The notes under the pieces were generated by a model, which was not told the DNA's origin, made no database searches, and worked only from the letters and a program-made list of their open reading frames with translations. The translations under genes were made by a program, and so were the position numbers. Positions 43,516-53,987 of a stretch of 64,000 bases of DNA are shown here, piece after piece (position 1 is the stretch's first letter; every line of letters starts with the position of its first letter). Source of the stretch: Nephrocerus scutellatus (lineage: Eukaryota > Arthropoda > Insecta > Diptera > Pipunculidae); assembly GCA_947095585.1 (NCBI GenBank), contig OX352763.1, positions 60,173,016 to 60,237,015 of the forward strand, given 5' to 3'.

Positions 43516-44719
43516 ATTAACTTCACGTGCCCGTGTGTTTGTTTGTTTGTCGTGGAATCTTGCGATAAATTTTGAACCCACTTCCCAATGTCCGATTTCA
43601 TTAAAACTTTGCACACATGCATATCTCTCTCTGATGACAACACTTCCTATTAAAATTTTAAAATTTAAAAAAAAAATTAACCCAATTTTCTTCAAATTTT
43701 ATATGCATATATCCTATATACCACAGTTCTTTTAAAAATTTTGGAGACCTCGGTCTCCGGGTTGTGAGGCCCATAAAATTTTTTTAAAAAAAATCCATCT
43801 CCGATGGACAACATTTTTTGTAAAATCTTTGGAGACCCCGGGCCTCGGGGTCGTGGGGCCAAATAAAATTTTTTAAAAAATTAACCCGATTTTCATCAAA
43901 TTTTATACAGATGAATATCTTTGATGGATAACACTTTTGTACAAATCTTAAAGACAACGGGCCTCGGGGTCCCATACAAATTTTAAAAAAATAACCCTAT
44001 TTTCTTCAAATTTTATACACATGTGTATCTCCGATGTACAAAACTTATTGTAACATTTTTGGAGTGAACGAGCCCTGAGGCCTGAAGGGTGCCCATATAA
44101 TTTATTTAAAAATTAGCCCAGTTTTTTTCAAATTTTAAACACATGTGTATTTGTATGGACAAAACTTTTTGTAAAATATTTGGAGTGAACGGGCCCTGAG
44201 GACCGAGAGGTGCCCACATAAATATTTTAAAAATTAGCCTGATTTTCTTCAAATTTTAAACACCTGGGTATCTCGGATGGACAAAACTTTTTGTAGAATT
44301 TTTGGAGTGAACGGGCCCTCAGGCCCAGGGGTTTGAATCGGGCTTTAGGAAGTGGGTTGCCCATATACATTTTTTAAAAATTAACCCGAGATACACACGT
44401 ATATAAAATTTAAAAAAAATCGGATTAATTTTTTTAACAAAAATTTTGGGACCCAATGGCCCAATTTTTACAAAAGTGTTGTCCATCAGAGATACACATG
44501 TGTATAAAATTTGAAAAAAATCGAGTAAAATTTTGTAAAATATTTGTATGAGAGCCCACCGACCCCGTGGCCCGAGGGACCTCAAATTTTAATAGAAAGT
44601 GTTGTCTCCGGAAATACACATGTGTGCAAAATATCAATAAAATCAGGCTTTGGGAAGTGGGTTAAAAATTTATCGCAAGATTCCACGACAAACGTGCCAC
44701 GGGCAAGTGAAGTTAATAT
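43514..44719. mobile_element. Foldback-like element with ~75-bp inverted ends and tandem monomers (copy 5)
   Basis: The left end ATATTAACTTCACGTGCCCG is repeated in inverted form at the right end (44719 reading left), and the match continues through GGAATCTTGCGATAAATTTT and AACCCACTTCCC for about 75 bases. The left arm has about five forward monomers (CTCCGATGGACAA-type blocks near 43797, 43916, 44027, 44148 and 44270). The right arm has two or three reversed ones. It begins exactly at the tail of the RTE-like LINE. Confidence 0.8.
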
Positions 44720-45034
44720 AGATAATTTAATTAAACTGATTTTATTCAAATTTTACACGTATGTGTAAGAGAATTTACATCAAAATTTTACTACCGATAG
44801 TAGTGTGGATTCTATAGTTTTCGGTGTCGCTAAGGTGAATAGTGATGCTAAGACAGCTTTATAGGTATAGGGTCGACAGCAGAATGTTTAGAATGGTACT
44901 CTGTGAGCGGCTTAGTTTGGGGGTGAGGACATTCTATTTAAAATTGGAGAAGGTAGATTAGTAAACGTAAAATAGGCCGTGGCAATATAAAATTGACATC
45001 TGAATTTTGTAACATATCGTAGAGCTTATCTTTA

Positions 45035-45615
45035 TCTATATATACATGTGTATCTGCGATGGAGAACACTTTTTGTGAACATTTTGAAGACCTCTGGGCC
45101 TCGGGGTCGTGAGACCCCATACAATTTTTTTAAAAATATTAAGCCGATTTTCTTCAAATTACACGTCTGTATCTCCGATGGACATCTTTCTGTAAATCGA
45201 ACGGGCCCTGAGGCCCGAGGAAGCCAATACATTTTTTTAAAACTAGCCCGATTTCTTTAAATTTTAAACACATATGTATCTCCAATGGACAAAACTTTTT
45301 GTAAAATTTTTGGAGTGACCGGGCCTTGAGGCCCATATAAAATTTTTAACAATCAGCCCGATTTTCTTCAAATTTTTAACACATGTGTATCTCCCAAAAA
45401 AAAACAACACTTCCTATTGAAATTTGGAAGTAATCAGGCCCCAAGGTAGGGGGTTCCCATACAATTTTTTAACGCTTGTGTATCTCCGGTGACAACAGTT
45501 TTTGTGATAGAGGGGCTCTAATATTATTTCTTTCCAAATTAACCCGGTTTTAAATTTGCACACATATGTATCTCCTTTTAGAGCATTTACATGAAAAAAT
45601 TTAATTTTTATGAGT
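45035..45615 (+). mobile_element. Monomer-family repeat (copy 6)
   Basis: About five forward monomers with CATGTGTATCTGCGATGGA, GGGCCTCGGGGTCGTGA and GATTTTCTTCAAATT. It ends in the family tail TTTAATTTTTATGAGTTG near 45597-45617. It lies in the Rbcn-3A intron close to the 45765 exon. The head is missing. Confidence 0.75.
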
Positions 45616-45764
45616 TGTTTTTTATTACACGTAATGGTATCAGACGTAGTCGCGTCATTTTGCGAATATCCTTAGTGTAATCTAATCTATACAGTACATA
45701 TAAACTTATTTCGTTGCATTGAGATAAGTAATCATTAGCTACACTTGTAACAGTTCTAACTTAC

Positions 45765-46032
45765 CTGTCAGTCGCAGTTTGAATTACAAGAAATGCTGTT
45801 GCTGGTAGTGTATCTATATCCTTCGACAGGTTTAATATATCATATTCACATTCATCTTCGGACCAATTAGGTGATTCTAGAAGAAGAGATATATCCATTT
45901 CCTGTATCTCTCGGGGAATAGCAATAGCGACAAGTCCAGGTGATACATTGTTAACACAGAACGCAAATATGGATTCTTGATCTTTGTGAATAATACGTAT
46001 TGGTTCATAATGCATATTTGCATGGTCAATAG
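45765..46032 (-). CDS. Rbcn-3A: Rabconnectin-3A (DmX/DMXL) internal exon, second in the window
   Basis: A 268-bp minus-strand exon with acceptor TTTCAATTAAAG (AG at 46034-46033) and donor GTAAGTTAG. It starts with two bases completing a Thr codon shared with the previous exon. The open frame reads through EPIRIIHKDQESIFAFCVN, EIQEMDISLLLESPNWSEDE and ATAFLVIQTATD. These blocks match DMXL/Rabconnectin-3A proteins, including the QEMD region and the acidic stretch. The identification is by family memory and was not tested by search. The frame is intact and its composition differs from the surrounding AT-rich repeats. Confidence 0.85.
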
Positions 46033-46128
46033 CTTTAATTGAAATAAATACAAATAAATAAAACAAAACAAAACAAAATTAAAACATTATAACTAGATAG
46101 TTTATGAAGAAGAAGTTAAGAAACTTAC

Positions 46129-46380
46129 TTAAATCAATATCGGAGTTACCGACGTAATCTGGTTTCGAGTAAGATCCTATGTCGAAATGTACTGACGCTT
46201 TTTTGCCAAAAATTGCTCTTACAAATACCTCTTGAACTTGCTCTTGCCGAACAAGATAGTTCCATAAACGCCGAGCTGGACCAGCTGATGAACTGGCTAT
46301 AAATGGGGTATTCTGTTTTTCAATAATTGACCTATACTTATAAATTGCTGGACCTTTTATCTCATTCTCGACATGGCAGC
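46129..46380 (-). CDS. Rbcn-3A: Rabconnectin-3A (DmX/DMXL) internal exon, first in the window
   Basis: A 252-bp minus-strand exon with acceptor AATCCTTAG before 46380 and donor GTAAGT at 46128. It begins with two bases of a split codon and then reads CHVENEIKGPAIYKYRSII, ASSSAGPARRLWNYLVRQ and EQVQEVFVRAIF without stop. The GPARRLW-YLVRQ-VQE-F block is characteristic of DMXL proteins. Its one-base end and the two-base start of the next exon fit together (96-base intron 46033-46128). Upstream exons are outside the window or beyond the transposons to the right. Confidence 0.85.
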
Positions 46381-46456
46381 CTAAGGATTACATCAAAAAA
46401 ATTATTTTAAGGTACCCTTTTTTAATTAAAAAAAAATGACATATCAATCATATTGT

Positions 46457-46985
46457 TACAAAATTTAGGATTACTAAGAGGTTCGTAATTGATTTTGCAG
46501 ATAAAAACACAACTCAAGTTTGTTTATTCACAAATTTCAACTTTAATTCACAACTTGCATGAGTTAACAAATTCGCACTCGTGATTCACACAAATAACAC
46601 ACTTATTCACAAATATTTACATATAACACTGCTGTATATACTCGCAAGTACTCTGGTACAAATCCAAATCATAACTAACTAAATGCGACAAAGTATAGGG
46701 TACAGCAACAGTTTCGAGAATGTTCTATACTTTTCTTTTCTATTCTGTTAAATTTAAATTATCTAGCTTCTAGCAAATACGAGAATATACTGATATATAT
46801 ATATATAAGACTCAACACATAATTTTATATACAAATACAATATTACTCAGCCTAAGCATATGCAATGGTTTTTGGTAATTTCTTGATTCTAATACAATTA
46901 AACACAATGTTTATACTTAAATTGTGTCTACAGATGGCGCTTTAAAGTGTACTTAATCCATTACCACCCGCCCTTAATTTTGTTC
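46457..46985 (-). repeat. Probable 3' LTR of a minus-strand gypsy element
   Basis: The sequence lies directly after the integrase stop of the minus-strand gypsy remnant. It begins after a purine-rich AATTAAGGGCGGG tract (minus strand) and ends in TTTTGTAACA near 46457. It is AT-rich, with TATA-type stretches. No second LTR is available for comparison, so both ends are estimates. Confidence 0.45.
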
Positions 46986-48420
46986 GTCCTGAACAGATTC
47001 AGCACTAGTCCGGACGTTGAACCGGTTCTGCCAATGTGGACAGCTTCCATTTAGATCTCGGCCATTGTTGAATCTTATGTACTATATTGCTGATCTTTTT
47101 GATAATCTTGTAAGAGTTTTCCCAACTCTGCTGTAATTTATTTTCTCTTCTTGGGGTTGTAATAATAATAGTTTGGGGCGGCAGACCGTTACGGTCCAAG
47201 GCCAAGCTTCTCGCGACCATTTGTGTTGTGCATGTATATTTTTGCGCACCAATGGAAGTTACATACAATTTAATACCGTATCCGAACGGCATATTCAAAA
47301 GTTTTCCTTGATGTTTTCCTTGTGTGTTTGTCAGACATTCACGAGAGGTGGGACCGTGAAAAATATTTTGGTGTTTTCTGGGACTCGAAACCCGAACCAC
47401 GGCGCCCACTCTGGGATTGTAATGGCAGACCAAATCTCCTTCCTTAAATCCTCCACAGTTCGCACATAGGTCATATCGCGTTTTCAAGCGGCATCCACAG
47501 TTTTGGTCCTTAATGCAGCATGAACACTGATCATCTTCTGTAGATCATCCAGGCTAGATGAACTTCTCTGCTGAATACGACCATTGCTGGTGAGTAGTCG
47601 TACTGTGTACAGCGCTGCTAAAACCCATCATAAAAACTGTATACAGTGATCCCATTCATCTTCTTTTCGCAGATGTTCTTCCAGAGTTCTGTTGAACCTT
47701 TCAACCCTACCATTTGACTGTAGATGTAACGGAGTAGTCCTCGTTTTGTTGATCTTGAGTACCTGGTACAGCTCTTGAAAGACTAGTGTTTCAAAGTTCC
47801 GCCCTTGATCGGAAGGTAGTTTCAGTGGTATCTCAAAATCTAACTGTCCACGAATGCCCTTATGCCATGGAAATGGGGCAGCTATGTACATTGCTATCCG
47901 CCAAAAGGCGCTTTAATATTGTATTGGTGAAATTTTCCTCTAGTTCTTGCTTGCGGTCTCTGCGGCAATTTACCCAGTCGAAGCGGTTTCTAACTTAACT
48001 TAATTCAGTGTCTTGTGCTCCTGATGTACCACTATGTATTTCGTGATGAATTTCGTTGACTCGGTTTGTTGGAAGCACAATCTGCAATGTGGTGCTTCGA
48101 CCGTCGGCGGATTCCCATTGGCTTACCAGTAGTCCACTTTCCAATTTCAATGATTGCCATTGAGCCCAGTACATTTTTACCAAGGACCTGCTATTGGAAT
48201 TCCATGCCACTGTGGTATTTTTCCTTGCTTTATCCATCCCACCTGGTTCATATAAGTACTTATGGAAGTGTTTGAAGCTATCCACAACAGCTAGCAGTAG
48301 TTATGTAGTACGCAATTACCCCTCCTTCGCTGTTTAATTCGGCGATAGCACCGCTGCTATTGCGGTGTTGCTTGCATCAGCGTATAGAACATACGCCAGT
48401 TGTCTTCCAATCGCCCTAGT
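46986..48420 (-). pseudogene. Minus-strand gypsy RNase H and integrase remnant
   Basis: In minus-strand order: an RNase H start (VLYADASNTAIAAVLS near 48400), the integrase linker (QWESADGRSTTLQIVLPTNR, HSGTSGAQD, frame 48285-47995), then a core fragment (LPSDQGRNFETLVFQEL with the second catalytic Asp, LQSNGRVERFNRTLEEHL with Glu) in frame 47891-47628, and the C-terminal module (MKTRYDLCANCGGFKEGDLV, then KLQQSWENSYKIIKKIS). The last module is split by a SINE. It is heavily deleted and broken. Confidence 0.75.
47164..47416 (-). mobile_element. tRNA-derived SINE (copy 2), inserted in gypsy integrase
   Basis: Shares the body with the SINE at 17773-18063: GG(C)GGCAGACCGTTACGGTCC, TTCTCGCGACCATTTGTG and GTATATTTTTGCGCAC blocks. 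The minus-strand head has a B-box-like TTTCGAGTCCC and is shortened, lacking the A box. The tail is AAT-type (left). A 7-base direct repeat TTGTAAT flanks it (47157-47163, 47417-47423). It splits the integrase C-terminal module. Confidence 0.8.
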
Positions 48421-48439
48421 GCACGGTCTTGCTGCACTC

Positions 48440-49571
48440 CACGCGCGCTGTCGAAAAACTACGCAGTGTGTGGTGTCCGTGTACAGCATTTTAAACAGCC
48501 CAGCTAAAGAAATTGGAAAACTATAACTGTTCTCCAATAGTTGTGTTTGTTTTTTGTAGTTATGTGTGATTTCAGAGCGGATCTCAGCAACATTCGTGGA
48601 CTAAAGAACGAATTTTTTGCTGTGTTTACACATGTACATGTCCACTGGCCAGCAGCTCTGGCGCTTAGCGAAACTGAGGTATATGATAATTCCGATAACT
48701 TGGAATTTAAAACTGACTCTGCTGCGTTTCAACTTTTGCCTCAATTCAGCCAATGTTCGAATCCGGAATTTAATTTGATATGGCTCAAAGGGACGGTTCA
48801 AAATCTTCACATAGACTACTGTTTCTTATATAGATGCCCCAATTTAGACTATGTTTCCATGTAATTAGTTTGATTCACTGTCTGATTAAATTACAAGAAT
48901 TGTCAGAAATGACGTTTACATTGAAATTGTTATTGCGGGCGATTTCAATGTACACAATTCTGGCCAGACAACAATCGAAGGAAGAGATTACTCAGCTTGT
49001 AAATGAGCCTACAAGAATACCTGACATTGCATATCATTCCACAAACACCCTTGACTTGTTCCTTACCCGCTGATAAATACTCCGTCAACGTATTATCGCC
49101 ACTAGGCTCATCAGACCTTTGTGTAGTATCAGCTGATTTCTCGTTAACGCAGTTAGAAAAAAAGTTCCCAAAAAAAAACTTTTGGCAATACGAGAAAGCA
49201 AATTGGGGCGGCCTTAACAACTTCTTTGGGAGTATTCACTGATCGCTATTGTTTCGCGATAGCAACGTGGATGCCGCCTCTGATGTGATCACAAACAACA
49301 TCCTAATTGGTATGAGAGACCTTATCCCTTTCAGGAACAAGTCTGTCAAACCAAAGGAAGATGGATGGTATGACTCGAGCTATAAATAGCCTTCTAGTAT
49401 TAGAGAGGTATTACAAAGTAAACCCTACTGAGGACCGAATAAATTTTAAACGATCCAGAAATGATTGCCCATCTTCGGCGAGTCATATTCCCCTATGACC
49501 AAAAACTGAGGCAAAAAATACTGCAATGTCCCAAAGGTAGTAAACATTTTAGGTTATTCGTGAAAAGAATA
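48440..49571 (+). mobile_element. LINE A copy, 5' half
   Basis: The 5' region (GTGTCCGTGT, GCTAAAGAAATTGG blocks) and endonuclease of LINE A: DLSNIRGLKNEFFAVFTHV, LALSETEVYDNSD, then breaks, GDFNVHNSG-type block near 48940, LTRTPDIA-like and LGSSDLCVVSADFS. It runs to VKRIKK at 49571, where a monomer-family repeat begins. The second half of the same copy resumes at about 51325. Confidence 0.8.
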
Positions 49572-49790
49572 AAAAAAAACAACCCATAAAAATTAAAATT
49601 GTTCGTGTAATTCTCTAATTGATACACAATGTGCAAAGTTTGAATAAAATCGGATAACATTTCATAAAACCAATTTGGGAGCCCCCTTATCCTGATCACT
49701 TCAAAATTTTTACAAAAAGTAAAAGTACATGTGGAGAAACACATGTGTATAAAATTTGAAGAAAATCGAGTAAATTTTGTAAAATCGGCT
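49572..49790 (-). mobile_element. Monomer-family repeat (copy 7), reversed
   Basis: It starts with the reversed tail AACAACCCATAAAAATT and contains about two reversed monomers, ending at the border of an RTE-like LINE. It is inserted into the LINE A linker. Confidence 0.75.
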
Positions 49791-50878
49791 CAAAATTAAT
49801 AAGGCCCCGGGATCTGATGGGATCCCAGCGGAACGTATAAAAATAGTAGGCCCCACATTACACAAGCAATTCTTGAAGTAATAGTGCAAGTATGGGAAGA
49901 AGAAATTATGCCAGAAGACTGGCGAAGAGGCATCCTGTGCCCCAAACATAAGAAGGGAGATATCACAAAATGCAGCAATTATCGTGGTATAACGTTGTTG
50001 AGTACGCTTATAAGATTATCTCCCGTATCATTCAAGACAGGATAGCCCCATACGCTAAAGTCATCATTGGTCCATACCAGTGTTGCTTCAACCCAGGCAA
50101 ATCAACAACTGATCAGATTTACACCCTAAGGCAGGTGATGGAAAAATGTCTAGAGTTTCAAAACTCACTACACCATCTTTTTATAGACTTTAAAGCCACC
50201 TATGATAGCATAGCCAGAGTAGAACTTTATAAAGCCATGAGAGAATTCGGCATCCCAAATAAACTGACACGACTATGTAGGTTGACCATGACCAATGTTA
50301 TAAGCCAAGTAAAAATATCCGGATCACTATCAAGCCCATTCAACATCTATAACGGGCTCCGACAAGTGGATGGACTGGCCTGCGTCCTCTTCAACCCGGC
50401 GTTGGAGAAAGTGATCCGAGACTCTGACGTAACATCGAGAGGAACAATCCTCTATAAGTCCATTCAGATACTGGCTTACGCAGACGATATTGACATTGTT
50501 GGTAGAAACCAAAGAGCTGTACAGGAAGCTTTCATCCAGATAGAGCAGGCGGCACGAAATATGGGGCTGCACATAAATAAGAGCAAAACAAAAGTACATG
50601 GTGGCCACGTCTGCGAGTAGAAGATCCAATATTGGTCCCTCAATTCAAATAATAATATTGGAGCGCGAATTTGAAGTGGTGCACAATCCTTTAACTATCT
50701 CGGGTCAACTATAGCAGCCGATAAACAACAGCATGGAACCAGAAATACGCGCACGGTTGCTTACAGCCAACAAAGCCTACTATAGGCTGTCAAGACTCTT
50801 CAAATCCAGGAACTTAAGCATAACATCCAAGCTGCTGATATATAAAAGACAATGATCAATCATACCAGTACTTGTACT
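49785..50878 (+). mobile_element. RTE-like LINE fragment
   Basis: It covers RT N-terminus to thumb. The frame 49970-50620 has IISRIIQDRIAPYAKVIIGP, FIDFKATYDSIARVELYKAM, GLRQVDGLA and an intact ADD box (LAYADDIDIVGRN) near 50478. GLRQVD differs from the usual GLRQGD, which probably disables it. The thumb continues in broken frames to about 50878. Confidence 0.85.
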
Positions 50879-51324
50879 TACATATGGATTTTGCGGGAGG
50901 CAATGGTTTTTAGCCATTGGGAGCGACAGAAATGTAATTTCACCAGAAGAATTATTTCTCGGTTTTGTATCGGACGGCCGTGGGATTTGATCCACACATC
51001 ATGCGATTACCGGGCGGAAGTATTACTATTGTGCTACTGTCGCACATGCATTGTACTGAGTACTTTGCCTATACGTTGTGCAGCGTAGTACTACGGTGCT
51101 TTGGGTACTTTTAGCGAATGATCAGCAGTATGCTTTAAGGCGGTACTAATGATATAGTAGTTTATTAATTCTGGTTTATATAGAATTTTAGCGGATGATA
51201 AGCAGTATGCTTTTAGGCGGTAAATAATTATGTAGACATTTATTGATATAGTCTATATAGATATGATGTGTAACGTAGGTGATTTAATCCAAAATAATAG
51301 TTGGATTAAACCAACCTCGCACAC
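50879..51324. other. Unassigned segment with 77-bp duplication and hairpin
   Basis: A block AGCG(A/G)ATGAT(C/A)AGCAGTATGCTTT occurs at 51113 and 51190 (period 77). A perfect 10-bp hairpin TTTAATCCAA / TTGGATTAAA lies at 51283-51310, next to where LINE A resumes. No coding sequence. It may be the remainder of an unrecognised insertion into LINE A. Confidence 0.4.
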
Positions 51325-52680
51325 TGTTTGCTGCACATTTTGCACCTAGATCTACGCTTCCAAACTGTGCATTGTTGCCGCCTGTACCTCTGAGTTTAGA
51401 AAACTCTATGGGACAGATTTACATTCGTACTCGTGTACTCCCTGCACTTGCTAGAGTTTTAAACGATCTCAACACTCAGAAATCCCCATGCAGCCCATAC
51501 CTATAATAGGTGAACCGTCGTCTCCATTTCGTACCGACCCATAGCACTTACATCCATTCTTTCCAAGGTCATGGAATCAATTCAATTTTCAGCTCACGAT
51601 ATATCTTTAAACCAACGAAATTCCTAATGACCGCTACGGATTTCGTGGGCAACATTCTACTAATGATTTGATGGTATATCTCACCGGAACATTATTTACA
51701 TCAATTTGGTGATAGCAAAGATGTTGTACTCGATATTTTCAAGGCATCGACAGAGTTTGGCATCAAGCTCTTTTGTCAAAAATGCGTGCTTATGGAGTCG
51801 ATGAAAAACTGCATCTGGATTGGTAGCTATCTTTTGGACCGCTCAGTTCAAGTTGTATTGGACGGTTTCAAGTCTAAAGTACATAACATAAATGCTGGCG
51901 CTCCACAGGTCTCTGTTTTATCCCCGACAATTTTTCTCATTTTTAAATTCTCTATATTAACTTCGCGTGCCCGTGGCTGGCTGGCTGGTGGACAGAATCT
52001 TGTGACCAATTTTTAACACACTTCCTAAAGTCAGATTTTATTCAAACTTTGCACACATGCGTATTTCCCATACTTTCGGCACCTCGGGCCTCGGGGTCAG
52101 GGGCTCCCATACAATTTTTTTAAAAAATTTAACAAAAACAATCTCTAACAAAAATTTTAAAAAATTTACCCGATTTTATTCAAAGTGCACGTTGTGTACT
52201 TCCGATTAGAGAATTTTCACGAAAAATTCTAATTTTTATGGGTTGTTTTTTTGTTAATGATCTCTTGTCCATTACTTCTAATCCAATTCACTCTTTTGCT
52301 GAAGACAGCACTCTCAGCTTCTCATATAAGTTTGAGGACCGTCCCTCCACTTCTCATGTGGAACTCAAACAACCGCGTATGTTAAGCACGTTAAATTCTG
52401 ACCTGGACAGCGAAGTAAAAAACCAAATGCTGTCTCATATCGTCTAAGCGAATCCTAAATCTAACGCCATTATCCATGAATGGCACTTGTATCGAGGAAA
52501 CTGAAGACTCGCAATTCTCGGTATGTGCCTTAACGACAAGTTTCGTTTGAATGACCACATATTTACCGTCGCCAAAAATGCTGCGAAATGTTTAGGTTTT
52601 CTAACCCGGTGCAAGAAATATTTTACTTCCCCGATCTGGCTATTATTTACAAGGCTTTTACCTCCTACCTGAGCGTCGAA
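51325..52680 (+). mobile_element. LINE A copy, 3' half, with dead catalytic site
   Basis: Resumes the LINE A copy of 48440-49571 with the RT in broken frames: MRAYGVDEKLHLDW-like block, YLLDRSVQVVLDGFKS, SVLSPTIFLIF. It is interrupted by a repeat (51946-52253) and continues with LLSITSNPIHSFAEDSTLSFS, where the catalytic FADD is FAED (52301). The thumb and the KNAAKCLGFLTRCKKYF block follow to about 52680. The C-terminus is missing. Confidence 0.85.
51946..52253 (+). mobile_element. Monomer-family repeat (copy 8), complete short element
   Basis: A 308-bp insertion in the LINE A RT with both ends defined by comparison with the uninterrupted copies at 8735 and 57290. Head AATTCTCTATATTAACTTCG, about two monomers, then a hairpin AGAATTTT-CACG-AAAATTCT-like near 52210-52230 and the tail TTTTTATGGGTTG. 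No target duplication is visible: the insertion sits between A and T, as in Helitrons. Confidence 0.8.
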
Positions 52681-53078
52681 CTTGACGAGTTGTAGGGGCT
52701 AAGTAAGGTCAAAGATTCTTGGGAATTTTTCCCTAAGATGAGTCCTGAAACTAAAGGGCGCTCGTACTGTTGTACAATCTTTCCTAATTCCTCCTACCAT
52801 CTCCTTCATCTACTATTCACATCCCCGTCCTTACCCCCCCCTGGGCTGAATTAAATAATAAACATTTTTCTTTTGCTAGTTGTGAGAAAACTAGCACTTC
52901 TAATACCGGTTCTTCTTCCATACCGGACGGTAGCACGGTGCAATCGCTGTCTACCGTTAGTGCCCCTGCAACGGCGGATGGTGGTTTATCCACTGCCGAC
53001 AAACGCAGAGCGGTTATTAATGCAAAAAATAAATTTTCAATTACCGGTTCTTCTTCTATACCTGTTTGGATTTCGTAG
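52681..53078 (+). other. Unassigned segment with LINE ORF1-like peptide
   Basis: A frame near 52865-53078 encodes Ser/Thr-rich sequence (STSNTGSSSIPDGSTVQS, then DKRRAVINAKNKF) ending at a stop just before the BEL LTR. It could be the ORF1 of a LINE. The block ACCGGTTCTTCTTC occurs twice (about 52904 and 53043). Confidence 0.35.
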
Positions 53079-53310
53079 TGTTGGATTTAATATGTTATTG
53101 AATTTGCATGACTGACTGACTGACTTAACTCGTGTAAACATGCACTGTACTCGCTGCTATGTTCGTACAAAAAAAACATACTTATTGATTGACAGCTTCG
53201 TGCTTTAGTTTTCTTATTCTCTGTGCTTTCAACCCGAACACACGTTTGCTTTTTATTAATAAAATAAATTTTGATAATTGTTTGAGCTTTCTTCTTTTTT
53301 ATTTTTAACA
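53079..53310 (+). repeat. 5' LTR of BEL element 2
   Basis: A 232-bp LTR beginning TGTTGGATTT and ending TTTTTAACA, with an AATAAAATAAA signal near 53257. The right end is fixed by the primer site that follows (TTGGTCCTTCGA near 53317). The left end is an estimate because no second LTR is present. Confidence 0.7.
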
Positions 53311-53558
53311 ATATTATTGGTCCTTCGATACAAAATTATACATCTGGTCCACATCGAGCCGGATTGCACAAACGTGCAAAAGTTTGGATTGACATCGATT
53401 GCACAAACGTGCAACAAATTAAATTGGACTCGAACACAACCATTTAACCTCGATTGCAAACGCAAAAACTTGGATTTAATCTTGGTTTAACCCTTGTAGA
53501 AAAGTGTGAAAAATTGGATGATGCTGATCTAACCTCAATTTGCAAAAACGTGTAAACA

Positions 53559-53900
53559 TTGCAAGTAAGCGGAGGTAACCACGTTCTGGAAACCATCAAT
53601 CAACATTCGTGTAAAATACATGCTAAAATTTACGTAACGAAAACCAACATCTCGAATACTGTAAATTCCAGCAACAATAATCAGGAAAATTCAACGATTC
53701 AACTGGATTTGCCCAACGAAGAAAGTCATACAGCACGATTAGAAATCGTATTTGTCGCCACACATGTCTCAAATCAGCGTGGGACTCCAGTTTATTTATT
53801 TCAAACCAGAAATCGTTCACCTTCAGCAAATACTGTAAGTCTAAACTCTTTTTTGCTCAAACATTTCAACTTGTGCGCATTCCATTTAAATTTTCGGTAG
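53559..53900 (+). CDS. Small ORF in the BEL 2 leader, unknown
   Basis: A 113-codon frame rich in Asn, Ser and Thr with no recognisable domain, between the LTR and gag. The start is chosen at the first ATG. It may be translated, or may be chance in the leader. No family is claimed. Confidence 0.25.
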   Translation: MQVSGGNHVLETINQHSCKIHAKIYVTKTNISNTVNSSNNNQENSTIQLDLPNEESHTARLEIVFVATHVSNQRGTPVYLFQTRNRSPSANTVSLNSFLLKHFNLCAFHLNFR

Positions 53901-53987
53901 ACACATTTGCGAATTTCCAACATAACCTTGAATTATATTCCTGCATTTTTGTTAATAAATATTTGGTGTTTGGTTTGAGGTTATAAA

